Program-made: the position numbers and the translations under genes | Source: Halobacterium noricense | GTDB lineage: Archaea > Halobacteriota > Halobacteria > Halobacteriales > Halobacteriaceae | Assembly (NCBI RefSeq): GCF_021233435.1 | Contig: NZ_CP089468.1 | Span: 1,798,001-1,862,000 of the forward strand | Reading direction: 5' to 3' | Length of the DNA stretch: 64,000 bases | Notes under the pieces: model-generated | Told to the model about the DNA's origin: nothing | Databases searched by the model: none | What the model saw: only the letters and a program-made list of their open reading frames with translations | Part shown: positions 17,284-25,660 of the stretch, one piece after another | Layout: every line of letters starts with the position of its first letter | How positions within the stretch are numbered: the stretch's first letter is position 1

Positions 17284-18468
17284 ATGAAGACGCCGTTCCG
17301 AGACCGCGTCGAGCTGTTCACCAACAAGGACGTCCTCAAGGACCACTACGAGCCGGAGGAAATCCTCGAACGCGACGAAGAAATCGACCAGTACGCCAAC
17401 GCCCTCCAGGATGTCGTGGACGGCTGGGAGCCGGACAACGTCTTCGTCTACGGGAAGACCGGCGTCGGGAAGACCGCGGTGACGCGGTACATGATGGACG
17501 CCCTCGAGTACGAGGCCGAGGACCGCGAGGGCGTCGACGACGTGGTGAGCGTCGAGGTCAACTGCCACCACCACCCTTCGTCGTACCAGGCCGCCATCGC
17601 GCTCGTGAACGAACTCCGCGGGGACACCGACCGTGACCCGCTCACGACCGGGCTGTCGACGTCGGACGTGCTCAACGCGTTGTTCGACGAAATCGAAGCG
17701 CGCGAGGGCACCGTGCTCATCGTGCTCGACGAAATCGATAACCTCGGCGACGACGACATGCTGCTCTACCAGCTCCCGCGCGCGAAGACGAACGGCAACA
17801 TCTCGGACTCGCAGGTCGCGGTCGTCGGCATCTCCAACGACTACACGTTCCGCAACGACCTCTCGCCGAAAGTTCAGGATACGCTCTGCGAGCGCGAAAT
17901 CAAGTTCCCGCCGTACGACGCCAACGAGCTCGTCACGATTCTCACCGACCGCGCCGAACGCGGCCTCCGCGGGGACGTTCTCGAAGACGGTGTCATCCCG
18001 CAGTGTGCCGCGCTTGCCGCTCGTGACCGCGGGAGCGCGCGACAGGCCATCGACTTGCTCCGCGAGGCCGTCAACGTCGCCGTCGAGGACGGACGCGAAG
18101 TCGTCACCGAGGAAGACGTCGACACCGCGGTCGAACGCGTCGAACGTGGTCGCATCAAGGACTCTATCAAAGACCTCACGACCCACGGTCAGTACGTCCT
18201 GCTCGCGGTCACGCAGATGTCCGTCAGCGGCGAGACGCCGGCCCGTGCGAAGGAACTCTACGAAGTCTACGAGGAGGTCGCCGCGGAGTACGCTGCCGAA
18301 CCCCTGAGCCAGCGCAGCGTCCACGACCATCTCAACGACCTCTCGATGCTCGGATTCCTCCGCCAGCACGACCGCAACTATGGCCGCGGCGGCGGGCAGT
18401 TCTTCGAGTACGAACTCGACGTCGACGCCGAGATGGTTCGGGAAGCGATGGCCGACGAAACCGAGTAG
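17284..18468 (+). CDS. Orc1/Cdc6-family replication initiator
   Basis: A 394-residue AAA+ protein. Walker A is VYGKTGVGKTAVT (about residues 55-67), Walker B IVLDEIDNLGDDD (about 143-155), and sensor 1 falls in GISNDYTFRNDL. An arginine-rich sensor 2 helix (RDRGSARQAIDLLREAVNVA) precedes a C-terminal winged helix (about 300-394) that recognises origin boxes. It loads the MCM helicase at origins. Length and motifs are complete. The gene sits between inverted G-tailed repeats, so it likely acts on this origin. It lies downstream of the divergently read tRNA-Ser. Confidence 0.93.
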   Translation: MKTPFRDRVELFTNKDVLKDHYEPEEILERDEEIDQYANALQDVVDGWEPDNVFVYGKTGVGKTAVTRYMMDALEYEAEDREGVDDVVSVEVNCHHHPSSYQAAIALVNELRGDTDRDPLTTGLSTSDVLNALFDEIEAREGTVLIVLDEIDNLGDDDMLLYQLPRAKTNGNISDSQVAVVGISNDYTFRNDLSPKVQDTLCEREIKFPPYDANELVTILTDRAERGLRGDVLEDGVIPQCAALAARDRGSARQAIDLLREAVNVAVEDGREVVTEEDVDTAVERVERGRIKDSIKDLTTHGQYVLLAVTQMSVSGETPARAKELYEVYEEVAAEYAAEPLSQRSVHDHLNDLSMLGFLRQHDRNYGRGGGQFFEYELDVDAEMVREAMADETE

Positions 18469-18518
18469 TGAATCCGCCGCTCCCGCTTTCTTTTCTCCCA
18501 CACTCTTCTTCCTTCCTC

Positions 18519-18607
18519 GCTCTCTTGCTCTGCCTTCTGTCCCACCTTACTCTCCCACTCGCTCTCTTGCTCTGCCTACTCTCCCACTCGCTCTCTTGCT
18601 CTCCCGT
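18519..18607. repeat. pyrimidine-rich tandem repeat, unit 29 bases
   Basis: Two adjacent 29-base units (18550-18578 and 18579-18607) share CTCTCCCACTCGCTCTCTTG and differ only near their ends. A third, partly diverged copy precedes them (CGCTCTCTTGCTCTGCCT at 18519-18536). The whole 18480-18615 stretch is almost pure C and T on the plus strand. It lies just after the orc gene and just before box R1. Confidence 0.7.
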
Positions 18608-18620
18608 TCTCCTGCCCTGG

Positions 18621-18642
18621 AACATTCGAAAATCGGGGTGGG
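18621..18642 (+). repeat. origin recognition box-like repeat R1
   Basis: Plus-strand copy AACATTCGAAAATCGGGG followed by TGGG, with the G run extending to 18644. It is the downstream counterpart of L1. Confidence 0.68.
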
Positions 18643-18692
18643 GGACCCTCTCACTCGTCATTCTCACCCCTAACCCCTGACCTCCTCCCGAC

Positions 18693-18714
18693 TTCACTTG
18701 CAAAACGGGGTGGG
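18693..18714 (+). repeat. origin recognition box-like repeat R2
   Basis: Plus-strand copy TTCACTTGCAAAACGGGG followed by TGGG. It matches L2 in every base from ACTTG to the G string. Confidence 0.72.
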
Positions 18715-18747
18715 GGCCCTCTGCAGCCACCCACCCGACTCGCGAAC

Positions 18748-18769
18748 AACACTTGCAAATGGGGGTCCC
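18748..18769 (+). repeat. origin recognition box-like repeat R3
   Basis: Plus-strand copy AACACTTGCAAATGGGGG followed by TCCC. The G string runs into a small palindrome GGGGTCCCC. The following GTGAACGAATTCGCG resembles GTGAACGAATCGCG at 17006-17019, so the shared unit may extend beyond the box. Confidence 0.65.
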
Positions 18770-18822
18770 CGTGTGAACGAATTCGCGCACCAGCACTCCG
18801 GCCCGCTCGAACTCTGTGTGCT

Positions 18823-19587
18823 CTACTCCCGGACGAGCACGCGCTCGCCGTCCTCCGCTTCGATGCGGAGGCCGAGGTCTTCGACGTACGCGGTCGTGTA
18901 CGCAGGAACGACGCGCCCAGCAGCGCGCCGTGCGCGGAGTTCCGCGACCAGCGAAACGAGGTCGTCACCAGTCCGGACGCGGGTTTGCTCGTGGAGGAAG
19001 TCGACGTCGTGGCCGGCATCGATTGCTCGCGCGGTCACGTTCTCGATTTCCGGCGCACTCCACGCACCCTCGAAGTCGATTGGCTCGCGGAAGCCCGCGA
19101 AGTAGAGGCTGCCGCCCCGGGATGGCCCGACGACGACGGGGTTCCGGCGGAGCTTCAGCGCCGCGCTATCGACGTGCTTGCGCGCGACCAGCGGCGCGTC
19201 GGGTTCCAGGACGGCGACCGACGCCACGCCCTCGGTGTCCAGCAGGTGCGTGACCGTGTTCCCGACGCGGGCGTGCTTCGAAGACCCGACCTGCACTTCG
19301 ACGCGCGTGGCCGCGGTCGCCTCCTCGTCGAGCACGTCCTCGACGAGACTCCTGATTTCCTGCTCGGCGTCCGCTCCCTCGGGGACGTGCTCGTCGGGGA
19401 GCAGGTCGTCGGGCCGGTAATTCACGAGGAGGTCGCCGCCGCTCTCGGCCACCGCACGGAACGCGTCGGCGGCCATCGCCTCGTACAGCGATACGGCTTC
19501 CTGCTCTGAGAGCGGCGACGTGGCTGCCAGCTCCGGGAGCACGAGTCCTTCCCGCGGTGGGTCCACCGTGACGGCGACGACAGTCAT
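18823..19587 (-). CDS. GT-A/nucleotidyltransferase-like protein (DUF2064-like)
   Basis: A 254-residue protein starting MTVVAVTVDPPREGLVLPEL. Features fit an alpha/beta sugar-nucleotide fold of the DUF2064/CofC-like type: an early SLYEAMAADAFRAVAESGGD helix, LLVNYRPDD, a central VASVAVLEPDAPLVAR acidic motif near residue 130, and LRRNPVVVGPSRGGSLYFAGF. The reaction and substrate are not known. The ATG at 19587 starts the first strand. Three 35-base tandem repeats separate it from the UDG gene upstream on the same strand. Confidence 0.6.
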   Translation of the reverse strand: MTVVAVTVDPPREGLVLPELAATSPLSEQEAVSLYEAMAADAFRAVAESGGDLLVNYRPDDLLPDEHVPEGADAEQEIRSLVEDVLDEEATAATRVEVQVGSSKHARVGNTVTHLLDTEGVASVAVLEPDAPLVARKHVDSAALKLRRNPVVVGPSRGGSLYFAGFREPIDFEGAWSAPEIENVTARAIDAGHDVDFLHEQTRVRTGDDLVSLVAELRARRAAGRVVPAYTTAYVEDLGLRIEAEDGERVLVRE

Positions 19588-19658
19588 ACGTAGTCCTCCG
19601 TCCGGGGGACGCTTGAACGCCGCGATACGGCGGCCCCGTGACCGAAACCGTTCCGCTG

Positions 19659-19763
19659 GTCGCCACAGCACCGGTCAGCGACCGCGCCGGCTAGTCGCCA
19701 CAGCACCGGTCAGCGACCGCGCCGGCTAGTCGCCACAGCACCGATCAGCGACCGCGCCGGCCC
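19659..19763. repeat. three tandem 35-base repeats over the 3' end of the UDG gene
   Basis: Units begin at 19659, 19694 and 19729, each starting GTCGCCACAGCACCG and ending GACCGCGCCGGC. The first two are identical over their shared 35 bases and the third differs by one base (GATCAG for GGTCAG). The third unit contains the stop and last five codons of the uracil-DNA glycosylase gene, so the array is a slippage-type amplification of a gene end. Confidence 0.88.
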
Positions 19764-20377
19764 TTCGTCTGCCGGTAGTCGGTGTCGAGCAGGTCGAGGA
19801 AGAAGTCGACGTACTCCTCTCGCTGGTCGTCGGTCTGGTCGGCGGGGTGAACCATCGGCGCGAGTTCGAACCCACGCCCCCGAATCGACGTCGCGTGGTG
19901 GTCCTCGATGTCGAGGTCGTCGGCGGGCGTGGTCGTGTACTCCTTTCCGAGTTCCGTGAGCGCGCGCTGGCCGACCGGCACGAGCACCTCGGGGTTGATG
20001 ATGCGGATGTCGGCGTTCAGGTACGGTTCGCAGGTCACCACCTCCTCGTCGCTGAGGCCGCGGTCGGGGTGCCGGCAGCGCGTCAGGTACGTCAGGTAGG
20101 CGTTGTCGAGTTCGGGCTCGGCGCTGGACGGCAGCGAGTAGTTCAGACCGATGCTACCGAGGATGTGCTGGAAACGCTCGCCGGCCTCGTCGCCGGTGAA
20201 CGGGACGCCCGTTCGCTCGGCTCCCTCACTGGGGGCTTCGCCGACGAACACGAAGTCCGCGCCGACGTCGCCGTAGCCGTGGACGACGCGCTCGCGGACG
20301 TCACAGAGGCCGGGACAGTTCCGGCAGTTCTCGTCCATCCCGTAGGGGTTCTGCGGGCCTTCCTGGTGGGCGTCCAT
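19745..20377 (-). CDS. uracil-DNA glycosylase, iron-sulfur type (family 4/5)
   Basis: A 210-residue glycosylase that removes uracil from DNA as the first step of base-excision repair. The catalytic loop reads FVFVGEAPSEGAERTGVPFTGDEAG, the family-4-type GEAPG variant, and a late MVHPADQ replaces the HPS/HPA motif. Cysteines in CRNCPGLC (residues 18-25), RCRHPDR and TCEPYL can ligate the 4Fe-4S cluster. The ATG at 20377 is the only nearby start and lies 32 bases after the chorismate synthase stop, so the two genes may be co-transcribed. The C terminus RQTKGRRGR lies in the tandem repeat. Confidence 0.9.
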   Translation of the reverse strand: MDAHQEGPQNPYGMDENCRNCPGLCDVRERVVHGYGDVGADFVFVGEAPSEGAERTGVPFTGDEAGERFQHILGSIGLNYSLPSSAEPELDNAYLTYLTRCRHPDRGLSDEEVVTCEPYLNADIRIINPEVLVPVGQRALTELGKEYTTTPADDLDIEDHHATSIRGRGFELAPMVHPADQTDDQREEYVDFFLDLLDTDYRQTKGRRGR

Positions 20378-20409
20378 CAGTTGTTTCGGGAGTTTCGTGC
20401 CACGGAGAG

Positions 20410-21561
20410 TTACTTGTTTCGCGGGCTGCTCGGGTGGTAGTCGGTGTCGTACTCGCCGGGCTGGTCGTCCAGTCGGTCCGGGTTGATGCGGCCGCCCAAC
20501 AGCATGAAGTCCAGAATCGTCACGTTGAGCATCGCTTCGACGACGGGGACGCCGCGCGGCGGCAGCACGGGGTCGTGGCGGCCGACGACCTGAATCTCTT
20601 TCTCCTCGCCGGTCTCCCAGTCGACTGTCTGCTGTTTCTTCGGAATCGACGTGGGCGCGTGCAGGGTCACCTCGCCGTAAATCGGCTCCCCAGTCGTGAT
20701 GCCGCCCTGCAGGCCGCCGTGGTCGTTCTCGACGGGAACGGGCTCTCCTTCTTCCCCGAACTCCCAATCGTCGTTGTGCTCCTTCCCGGGAATCGTCCGG
20801 GCGTCGCGGCCGCGCCCGAACTCGAAGGCCGTGCTCGCGGGCACCGACATCATCGCCTGGCCGAGGCGCGCCTCCACAGAGTCGAAGCGCGGTGCACCGA
20901 GCCCGCGCGGCACGCCCTGGATTTCGAAGTAGATGGAGCCGCCAATCGAGTCGCCGCGCTCCTGGTAGTCCTCGATGAGCTCCTGCATCTCCGCGGCGGT
21001 CTCGGGGTGCGCGCAGCGCACGTCGTTGTCCTCCGTGTGTTCGAGCATCTCCTCGAAGGATACGTCGGGTGCCTCGATGTCGCCAATCTGGTTCACGTGG
21101 GCTTTCACCTGCACGCCCTCGTGCTCCAGAATCTCCTTGGCAATCGCGCCCGCCGCGACCCAATTCACGGTCTCGCGCGCCGAGGAGCGCCCGCCGCCGC
21201 CCCAGTTGCGCGTGCCGAACTTCGCGGAGTACGTGAAGTCGCCGTGGGACGGCCGCGGCGCGGTGACGAACGGCTCGTACTTCCCGGACTCGGCGTCCTT
21301 GTTCTGGATGGTCATGCCGATGGGCGTGCCCGTGGTGTAACCGTCCTGAATCCCGGAGTTGATGGTCACCTCGTCGGGCTCCCCGCGCGACGTCGTAATC
21401 ATCGACTGGCCGGGCTTCCGGCGGTCGAGTTCGCGCTGAATCGTCTCCTCGTCGAGCTCCAGTCCCGCGGGGCAGCCCGACACCACGACACCCATTCCCT
21501 GGCCGTGGCTCTCGCCGTACGTCGTCACCTGGAACAGCCGCCCGAACCGATTACCGTTCAT
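20410..21561 (-). CDS. aroC: chorismate synthase
   Basis: A 383-residue FMN-dependent enzyme that makes chorismate from 5-enolpyruvylshikimate 3-phosphate, the last common step of aromatic amino-acid synthesis. It begins MNGNRFGRLFQVTTYGESHG and has the signatures RKPGQSM, GTRNWGGGGRSSARET and GGLQGGITTGEPI. Full length. It follows aroA by 66 bases on the same strand, forming an aroA-aroC-udg run. Confidence 0.96.
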   Translation of the reverse strand: MNGNRFGRLFQVTTYGESHGQGMGVVVSGCPAGLELDEETIQRELDRRKPGQSMITTSRGEPDEVTINSGIQDGYTTGTPIGMTIQNKDAESGKYEPFVTAPRPSHGDFTYSAKFGTRNWGGGGRSSARETVNWVAAGAIAKEILEHEGVQVKAHVNQIGDIEAPDVSFEEMLEHTEDNDVRCAHPETAAEMQELIEDYQERGDSIGGSIYFEIQGVPRGLGAPRFDSVEARLGQAMMSVPASTAFEFGRGRDARTIPGKEHNDDWEFGEEGEPVPVENDHGGLQGGITTGEPIYGEVTLHAPTSIPKKQQTVDWETGEEKEIQVVGRHDPVLPPRGVPVVEAMLNVTILDFMLLGGRINPDRLDDQPGEYDTDYHPSSPRNK

Positions 21562-21627
21562 TACCGGAGCATACGTCCCGAGGGGCTTATGGCTTGCAGT
21601 CCGCGCAAGCGAAGTCCGCGACGCCGA

Positions 21628-22911
21628 TTACAGGTCGACGGCGGCGCCGAGGTCGCCGAGCGCGTCGAAGAAGTCCGGGAAGGAGACGTCGACGTGCTCG
21701 GCGCCCTCGATGACCGTCTCGCCGTCCGCGACGAGCGCGGCGACGGCGAGTGCCATCACGATGCGGTGGTCGCCGCGGCCGTCAACGCGCGCGCCGGAGA
21801 GGTCGCTGTCGCCGCCGTGGACGACGAGTTCGTCCCGCCGCTCCTCGACGTCCGCCCCGAGTTTCGTGAGTTCCGCGGCCATCGCGGCGACGCGGTCGGT
21901 CTCCTTGTAGCGGACGTGCTCGGCGTCCGTAATCGTCGTCGTGCCGCCCGCAGCCGCGCCCAGCACCGCAATTGTCGGTAGGAGGTCGGGGGTGTCCGCG
22001 ACGCCGACAGTGACGCCGTCGAGGTCGCTGCGACCCACGACAATCCGCCCCTCCGAGCGCCGCCAGTCGACGTCCGCGCCCATCTGCCGGAGGATGGAGA
22101 CGATGGCGGCGTCACCCTGCTCGCTCGGGTGTGCGCCCTCGACGACGACTTCGTCGCCACCCGCGAGCGCGCCCGCCGCCAGCAGGTACGACGCCGACGA
22201 GAAGTCGCCGGGGACCGCGTACTCGCCGTCGACTGGTTCGTACGTCTGCCCGCCCGGGACGCGGTAGCCGTTCCCGTGCTCCGCGGCGTCGACGCCGAAC
22301 GACTCCAGCACGTCGAGCGTGATGTCGACGTACGGCGCGGACTTCAGCTCGGTCGTCAGCTCGATGTCGACGCCGCGCTCGGTCACCGCGCCAGCCATCA
22401 GCAGCGACGTGACGAACTGCGAGGAGACGTCGCCCGGCATCTCCACACGTCCGCCGTTCATCGGTCCCTCGATGATGAGGGGTGCCTGCCCGTTCTCGCG
22501 GGTCGAGCGCGCGCTCCCGCCGAGTTCCTCGATAGCGTCCAGCAACGGTCCCTGCGGGCGCGAGCGCAGCGACCGGTCGCCCGTGAGCACCGTCGTGCCG
22601 TCGGCGAGCGCGGCCGCGCCCGAAACGAGTCGCATCGTCGTCCCGGAGTTCGCGCAGTCGATGACGTTCGCCGGTACGTCGGGCGCGCCGAGGAATCCGG
22701 TAACCGACCAGTCGCGGTCGATGCGCTCGGTGTCGCCGCCGAAGTGGTCGACGGCGCGCGCGGTCGCCTTCGTGTCCGCGCTCACGAGCGGGTTCCGTAC
22801 GAGTGCGCCCTCCGCGTACCCCGCCGCGAGGAGCGCGCGGTGTGTGTAGCTCTTCGACGGCGGGGCGCGAGCCGTTCCCGACACCCGGGAGTTCCCGACA
22901 GTGACGTCCAT
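21628..22911 (-). CDS. aroA: 3-phosphoshikimate 1-carboxyvinyltransferase (EPSP synthase)
   Basis: A 427-residue enzyme that transfers enolpyruvyl from PEP to shikimate 3-phosphate. Signatures are [17 protein letters not shown] (residues 17-33), [14 protein letters not shown], a sugar-phosphate-site [14 protein letters not shown], and the late [13 protein letters not shown]. The length is normal. It is the first gene of a minus-strand aroA-aroC-udg run and is preceded by the 0.55 kb hairpin-rich spacer. Confidence 0.96.
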   Translation of the reverse strand: MDVTVGNSRVSGTARAPPSKSYTHRALLAAGYAEGALVRNPLVSADTKATARAVDHFGGDTERIDRDWSVTGFLGAPDVPANVIDCANSGTTMRLVSGAAALADGTTVLTGDRSLRSRPQGPLLDAIEELGGSARSTRENGQAPLIIEGPMNGGRVEMPGDVSSQFVTSLLMAGAVTERGVDIELTTELKSAPYVDITLDVLESFGVDAAEHGNGYRVPGGQTYEPVDGEYAVPGDFSSASYLLAAGALAGGDEVVVEGAHPSEQGDAAIVSILRQMGADVDWRRSEGRIVVGRSDLDGVTVGVADTPDLLPTIAVLGAAAGGTTTITDAEHVRYKETDRVAAMAAELTKLGADVEERRDELVVHGGDSDLSGARVDGRGDHRIVMALAVAALVADGETVIEGAEHVDVSFPDFFDALGDLGAAVDL

Positions 22912-23459
22912 GCGTACGGCGACGGCGGGCCCCGGTATCAGGGTTCCGGCGACGGCGACTATGCATGTCAGTGGACGCTTCCCACGATACCAACTCGACT
23001 TCCTGAAAGCCCTCGCCGGTCTCGACCGTCGGGCGACTCGCAGCGCTCGTCTCCCGCGGTCTCGTTCGCTGCACTCACGACACTCCCGCGGCTCGCTGCG
23101 CTCCTCGCTCCGCTGCGGTGCTTACGTCGTCCTCAGAACGCTGCGCGTTCTGATGGGTGGTTCGAGAGGACGAAGTCCTCTCGTCATCCCGAGAGACGCG
23201 ACGCGTCTCTCGGTCGACTGCGGAGGACGCGATGCGTCTTCCGAACGCCGGGGTTCGTCGAGTGGGCGGTTGGCTTCGCCGACCGCCGCAAAACGTGGCG
23301 GCTTCGCCGCCACGCGCGTCTCGCCCTTTCAATCCGCCAGGACACAGAGTGAACCGTGGGGAGAGACCACAGTTTGTCGAGTTCGAATACCTCGTCGCTT
23401 CCCCGACCTGAACAGCCGGAGACGGTAGGATTTTGCAGCGGCCGCGACGAGTCGCGTGC
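22912..23459. other. 548-base intergenic stretch holding a hairpin array
   Basis: The stretch separates aroA from the divergently read peptidase gene. Bases 23030-23125 repeat short TCGCTGCGCTC-like motifs. Bases 23126-23314 are a row of near-perfect hairpins. Bases 23320-23440 show no hairpins and no convincing gene. The many short open frames across it show no protein-like signal. Confidence 0.7.
23126..23314. repeat. array of six hairpins including a paired-hairpin element (copy E1)
   Basis: Perfect or near-perfect inverted repeats lie at 23133-23153 (8 bp, TCAGAACG), 23163-23183 (9 bp, CGAGAGGAC, loop GAA), 23189-23213 (12 bp, CCGAGAGACGCG), 23221-23243 (10 bp, one G-T), 23265-23287 (10 bp, one G-T, loop TTC) and 23294-23314 (9 bp, CGTGGCGGC, loop TTC). 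Read on the minus strand, 23183-23126 is a 58-base unit: 21-base hairpin, spacer with CCCAT, 19-base hairpin, tail AGGACGAC. Its layout matches the insert in tnpB, and parts of it match the insert in the thioredoxin reductase gene. Confidence 0.85.
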
Positions 23460-24635
23460 ATGGACCCCGACTTTACGCGTCTCGACGAGTTCCTCGACGA
23501 ACAGGGACTCGACGGGTACGCCTTCCACGACGACGCGTCGAACAGCGACCTCTACTACGTCACGGGCTTCGACGCGCCGGACCCGTACTTGGCGGTCTAC
23601 ACGCCCGAGGAGACCGCCGTGCTCGTCTCCTCGCTGGAGTACGGTCGCGCGAAACAGGAGAGCCGCGCGGACACCGTCAAGCGCCACGCCGACTACGACT
23701 ACCGCGCGAAGCACGCCGAACACGGCGAGCGGGAAGCACAGGCGCTGATGGCCGCGGAGTTCCTCGCGGACGTCGGCTGCGAGTCGCTGGCCGTCCAGAA
23801 CGAGTTCCCGGTCGGCACCGCGGATGCGCTCCGCGGGCAGCAAATCGCTGTCGAACCCGACGAAGACGGCGTCGTCACGGACGTGCGCGCGACGAAGACC
23901 GACGCGGAAATCGAGCACGTGCGGGCTGCCCAGACGGCCAACGAGGCCGCGATGGCGCGCGCGGAGGAACTAATTCGTGGTGCAGACGTCACCGACGGCG
24001 GCGAACTCGTCCACGACGGCGACGTGCTCACCAGCGAGTTCGTCAAGCAGGAAATCGAAGTCGAACTCCTCCGACACGGCTGCGCCCTCGACGAGACCAT
24101 CGTCGCGTGCGGGCGGGACGCCGCCGACCCCCACAACCGCGGGAGCGGGCCGCTGGAAGCCGGCGAGTTCGTCGTCGTGGACATCTTCCCGCGGGACAAG
24201 GACTCGAAGTACCACGCCGACATGACGCGGACGTTCCTCAACGGCACTCCCAGCGGAACCCAACAGGAGTGGTACGACGTCACCCACGAGGCCATGCAGG
24301 CCGCGCTCGACGTCGTCGAACCCGGAGCGACTGGCGAGGAAGTCAACCAGGCGGTCGTCGACATCTACACCGACCACGACTTCCCCACGGTCTACACCGA
24401 CCCCGAAGCCGAGACTGGGTTCATCCACTCGACGGGCCACGGCGTCGGCCTCGACGTTCACGAGCAGCCGTCGCTCTCGCAGGGCGGCGAGGAACTCCGC
24501 CCCGGCCACGTCATCACTATCGAGCCCGGTCTCTACGACCCGGACGTCGGCGGCGTCCGCATCGAGGACATCGTCGTCGTCACCGAGGACAGCTACGAGA
24601 ATCTCACCGGCTACGAGATTTCGCTCGCGGACTGA
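23460..24635 (+). CDS. M24-family metallopeptidase (Xaa-Pro aminopeptidase/prolidase-like)
   Basis: A 391-residue pita-bread peptidase. The N-terminal creatinase-like domain (about 1-150) is followed by the catalytic domain, where all five metal ligands are visible: Asp in VVVDIFPRD, Asp in YHADMTRTF, His in HSTGHGVGLDVHE, Glu in ITIEPGLY and Glu in VRIEDIVVV. It should cleave the bond before proline in peptides in the cytoplasm. The start at 23460 has the conserved MDPDFTRLDEFLDEQGLDGY. It is downstream of the hairpin array and on the opposite strand from aroA. Confidence 0.9.
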   Translation: MDPDFTRLDEFLDEQGLDGYAFHDDASNSDLYYVTGFDAPDPYLAVYTPEETAVLVSSLEYGRAKQESRADTVKRHADYDYRAKHAEHGEREAQALMAAEFLADVGCESLAVQNEFPVGTADALRGQQIAVEPDEDGVVTDVRATKTDAEIEHVRAAQTANEAAMARAEELIRGADVTDGGELVHDGDVLTSEFVKQEIEVELLRHGCALDETIVACGRDAADPHNRGSGPLEAGEFVVVDIFPRDKDSKYHADMTRTFLNGTPSGTQQEWYDVTHEAMQAALDVVEPGATGEEVNQAVVDIYTDHDFPTVYTDPEAETGFIHSTGHGVGLDVHEQPSLSQGGEELRPGHVITIEPGLYDPDVGGVRIEDIVVVTEDSYENLTGYEISLAD

Positions 24636-24660
24636 CGGGGGCAACACTCCGGCCACGCCG

Positions 24661-25623
24661 TCACTCGCTCTGTGGCTCCTGGGTTGTCGGGCGTTCGCTG
24701 GCCAGCCGAATCGAGTAGTTCACGAGCGCCTCCATGCGGTCCAGCGACTCCATCGCGGACGCCAACTCCGGCGTCTCGCCGGTGGCCGCCCGCGCCGCTT
24801 CCAGGTCCTCGCGGAGCACGTCGATGGATTCGTGGAGGTCCGAGGAGAGCAGGTTCGTCAGTTCGAGCAGGTGGTCGCCGCGCTGGTCGTCCTCGTCGTC
24901 GACGACCGTGCGGAAGTGCACGGAGAGCCCGTCTTCCGAGGGGAACGCCCGCACCTCGAACGTCTTTTCCAGTGGCTGGAAGTGTTCGCGGAAGGTCACC
25001 GGCTCCTGGGCGGCCATCGCGCGGTGGTACTCCGTGTAGAAGCTCGTCCCGACGGCCCCGGGGAACGCGTCCCAGACGTTCTCCCCGATGACGTCCTCCG
25101 CGTTCACCTCCAGAATCTCCTCGGCGGCGCTGTTCACGTACGTGAACTGCCAGTCGCGGTCGAGCGCGAAGAAGCCGTCAGTGATGCGCTCGTAGACGTT
25201 CCGCGCGAGGTCGTTCAACATCGCGACGTCCTGCTCGGCCCGGTAGGACGCCGCGGCGTCGTGGCATGCGTCCGCCAGCGCCGCCAGCGGGTCGTCCTCA
25301 TCGCCGTGTCGAACGTACGCGGTGACGTCCAGGGAGATGGCGCTGCTGGCTATCGAGTCGGCGTTCGCGGCCTCGTAGACGACGACCGGGACCGCCGGGT
25401 CGGTGTCGCGGACGAGCCGCAGGAGCTGCAGGCCGTCGGTACCGCCGGCCGCGTGTTCGACGGCGATGCAGTCGACGGCCTGTTCGGAGAGCACGCCGAG
25501 GGCGGCCGCCGCGGTCGGCAGCGCGGTGACTGTCAGCGACGCGTGTTCGGGGAGCGCACGCTCGACCGCCGCGCGCGTCCGCTGGTGTGCACTGACGAAC
25601 AGGACGTGCATCAGTTCGCCCAT
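24661..25623 (-). CDS. receiver-like/PAS signalling protein
   Basis: A 320-residue protein. Residues 1-115 have a receiver-like fold (VLFVSAHQRTRAAVERALPE), but the phospho-acceptor position reads CIAVEHAAGG with Glu in place of Asp, so it may be constitutive or inactive. Residues 130-245 are a PAS domain (ITDGFFALDRDWQFTYVNSA, EVNAEDVIGENVWDAFPG). The C-terminal helices (about 255-310) have no kinase ATP-binding domain. It lies beside a HalX regulator and a histidine kinase on the same strand and probably serves as an input or adaptor for them. An ATG 12 bases inside is an alternative start. Confidence 0.8.
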   Translation of the reverse strand: MGELMHVLFVSAHQRTRAAVERALPEHASLTVTALPTAAAALGVLSEQAVDCIAVEHAAGGTDGLQLLRLVRDTDPAVPVVVYEAANADSIASSAISLDVTAYVRHGDEDDPLAALADACHDAAASYRAEQDVAMLNDLARNVYERITDGFFALDRDWQFTYVNSAAEEILEVNAEDVIGENVWDAFPGAVGTSFYTEYHRAMAAQEPVTFREHFQPLEKTFEVRAFPSEDGLSVHFRTVVDDEDDQRGDHLLELTNLLSSDLHESIDVLREDLEAARAATGETPELASAMESLDRMEALVNYSIRLASERPTTQEPQSE

Positions 25624-25660
25624 ATCGGGGAGCTACTCGGGTGGTAGGGAAGCCCGCGGA

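Larger units (their letters stand above)
16876..18822. other. probable replication origin region around orc1/cdc6
   Basis: An Orc1/Cdc6 gene is flanked by long non-coding stretches (16876-17283 and 18469-18822). These carry five copies of a repeat whose best form reads AACACTTGCAAAACGGGG followed by TGGG. The two upstream copies lie on the minus strand and the three downstream copies on the plus strand. Origin recognition boxes with a terminal G string next to an orc gene are the known layout of haloarchaeal origins. A pyrimidine-rich tandem repeat lies between the gene and the downstream boxes. Weaker partial matches occur near 17107-17121 and 17141-17157. Confidence 0.75.

Noticed and set aside
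23325-23345. CTTTCAATCC, reminiscent of a CRISPR repeat end
   Set aside because: It occurs once, with no spacer-repeat periodicity and no cas gene nearby.
23320-23450. Possible small gene or RNA between the hairpin array and the peptidase
   Set aside because: No start with a promoter, no pairing pattern and no family match could be seen; left as plain spacer.
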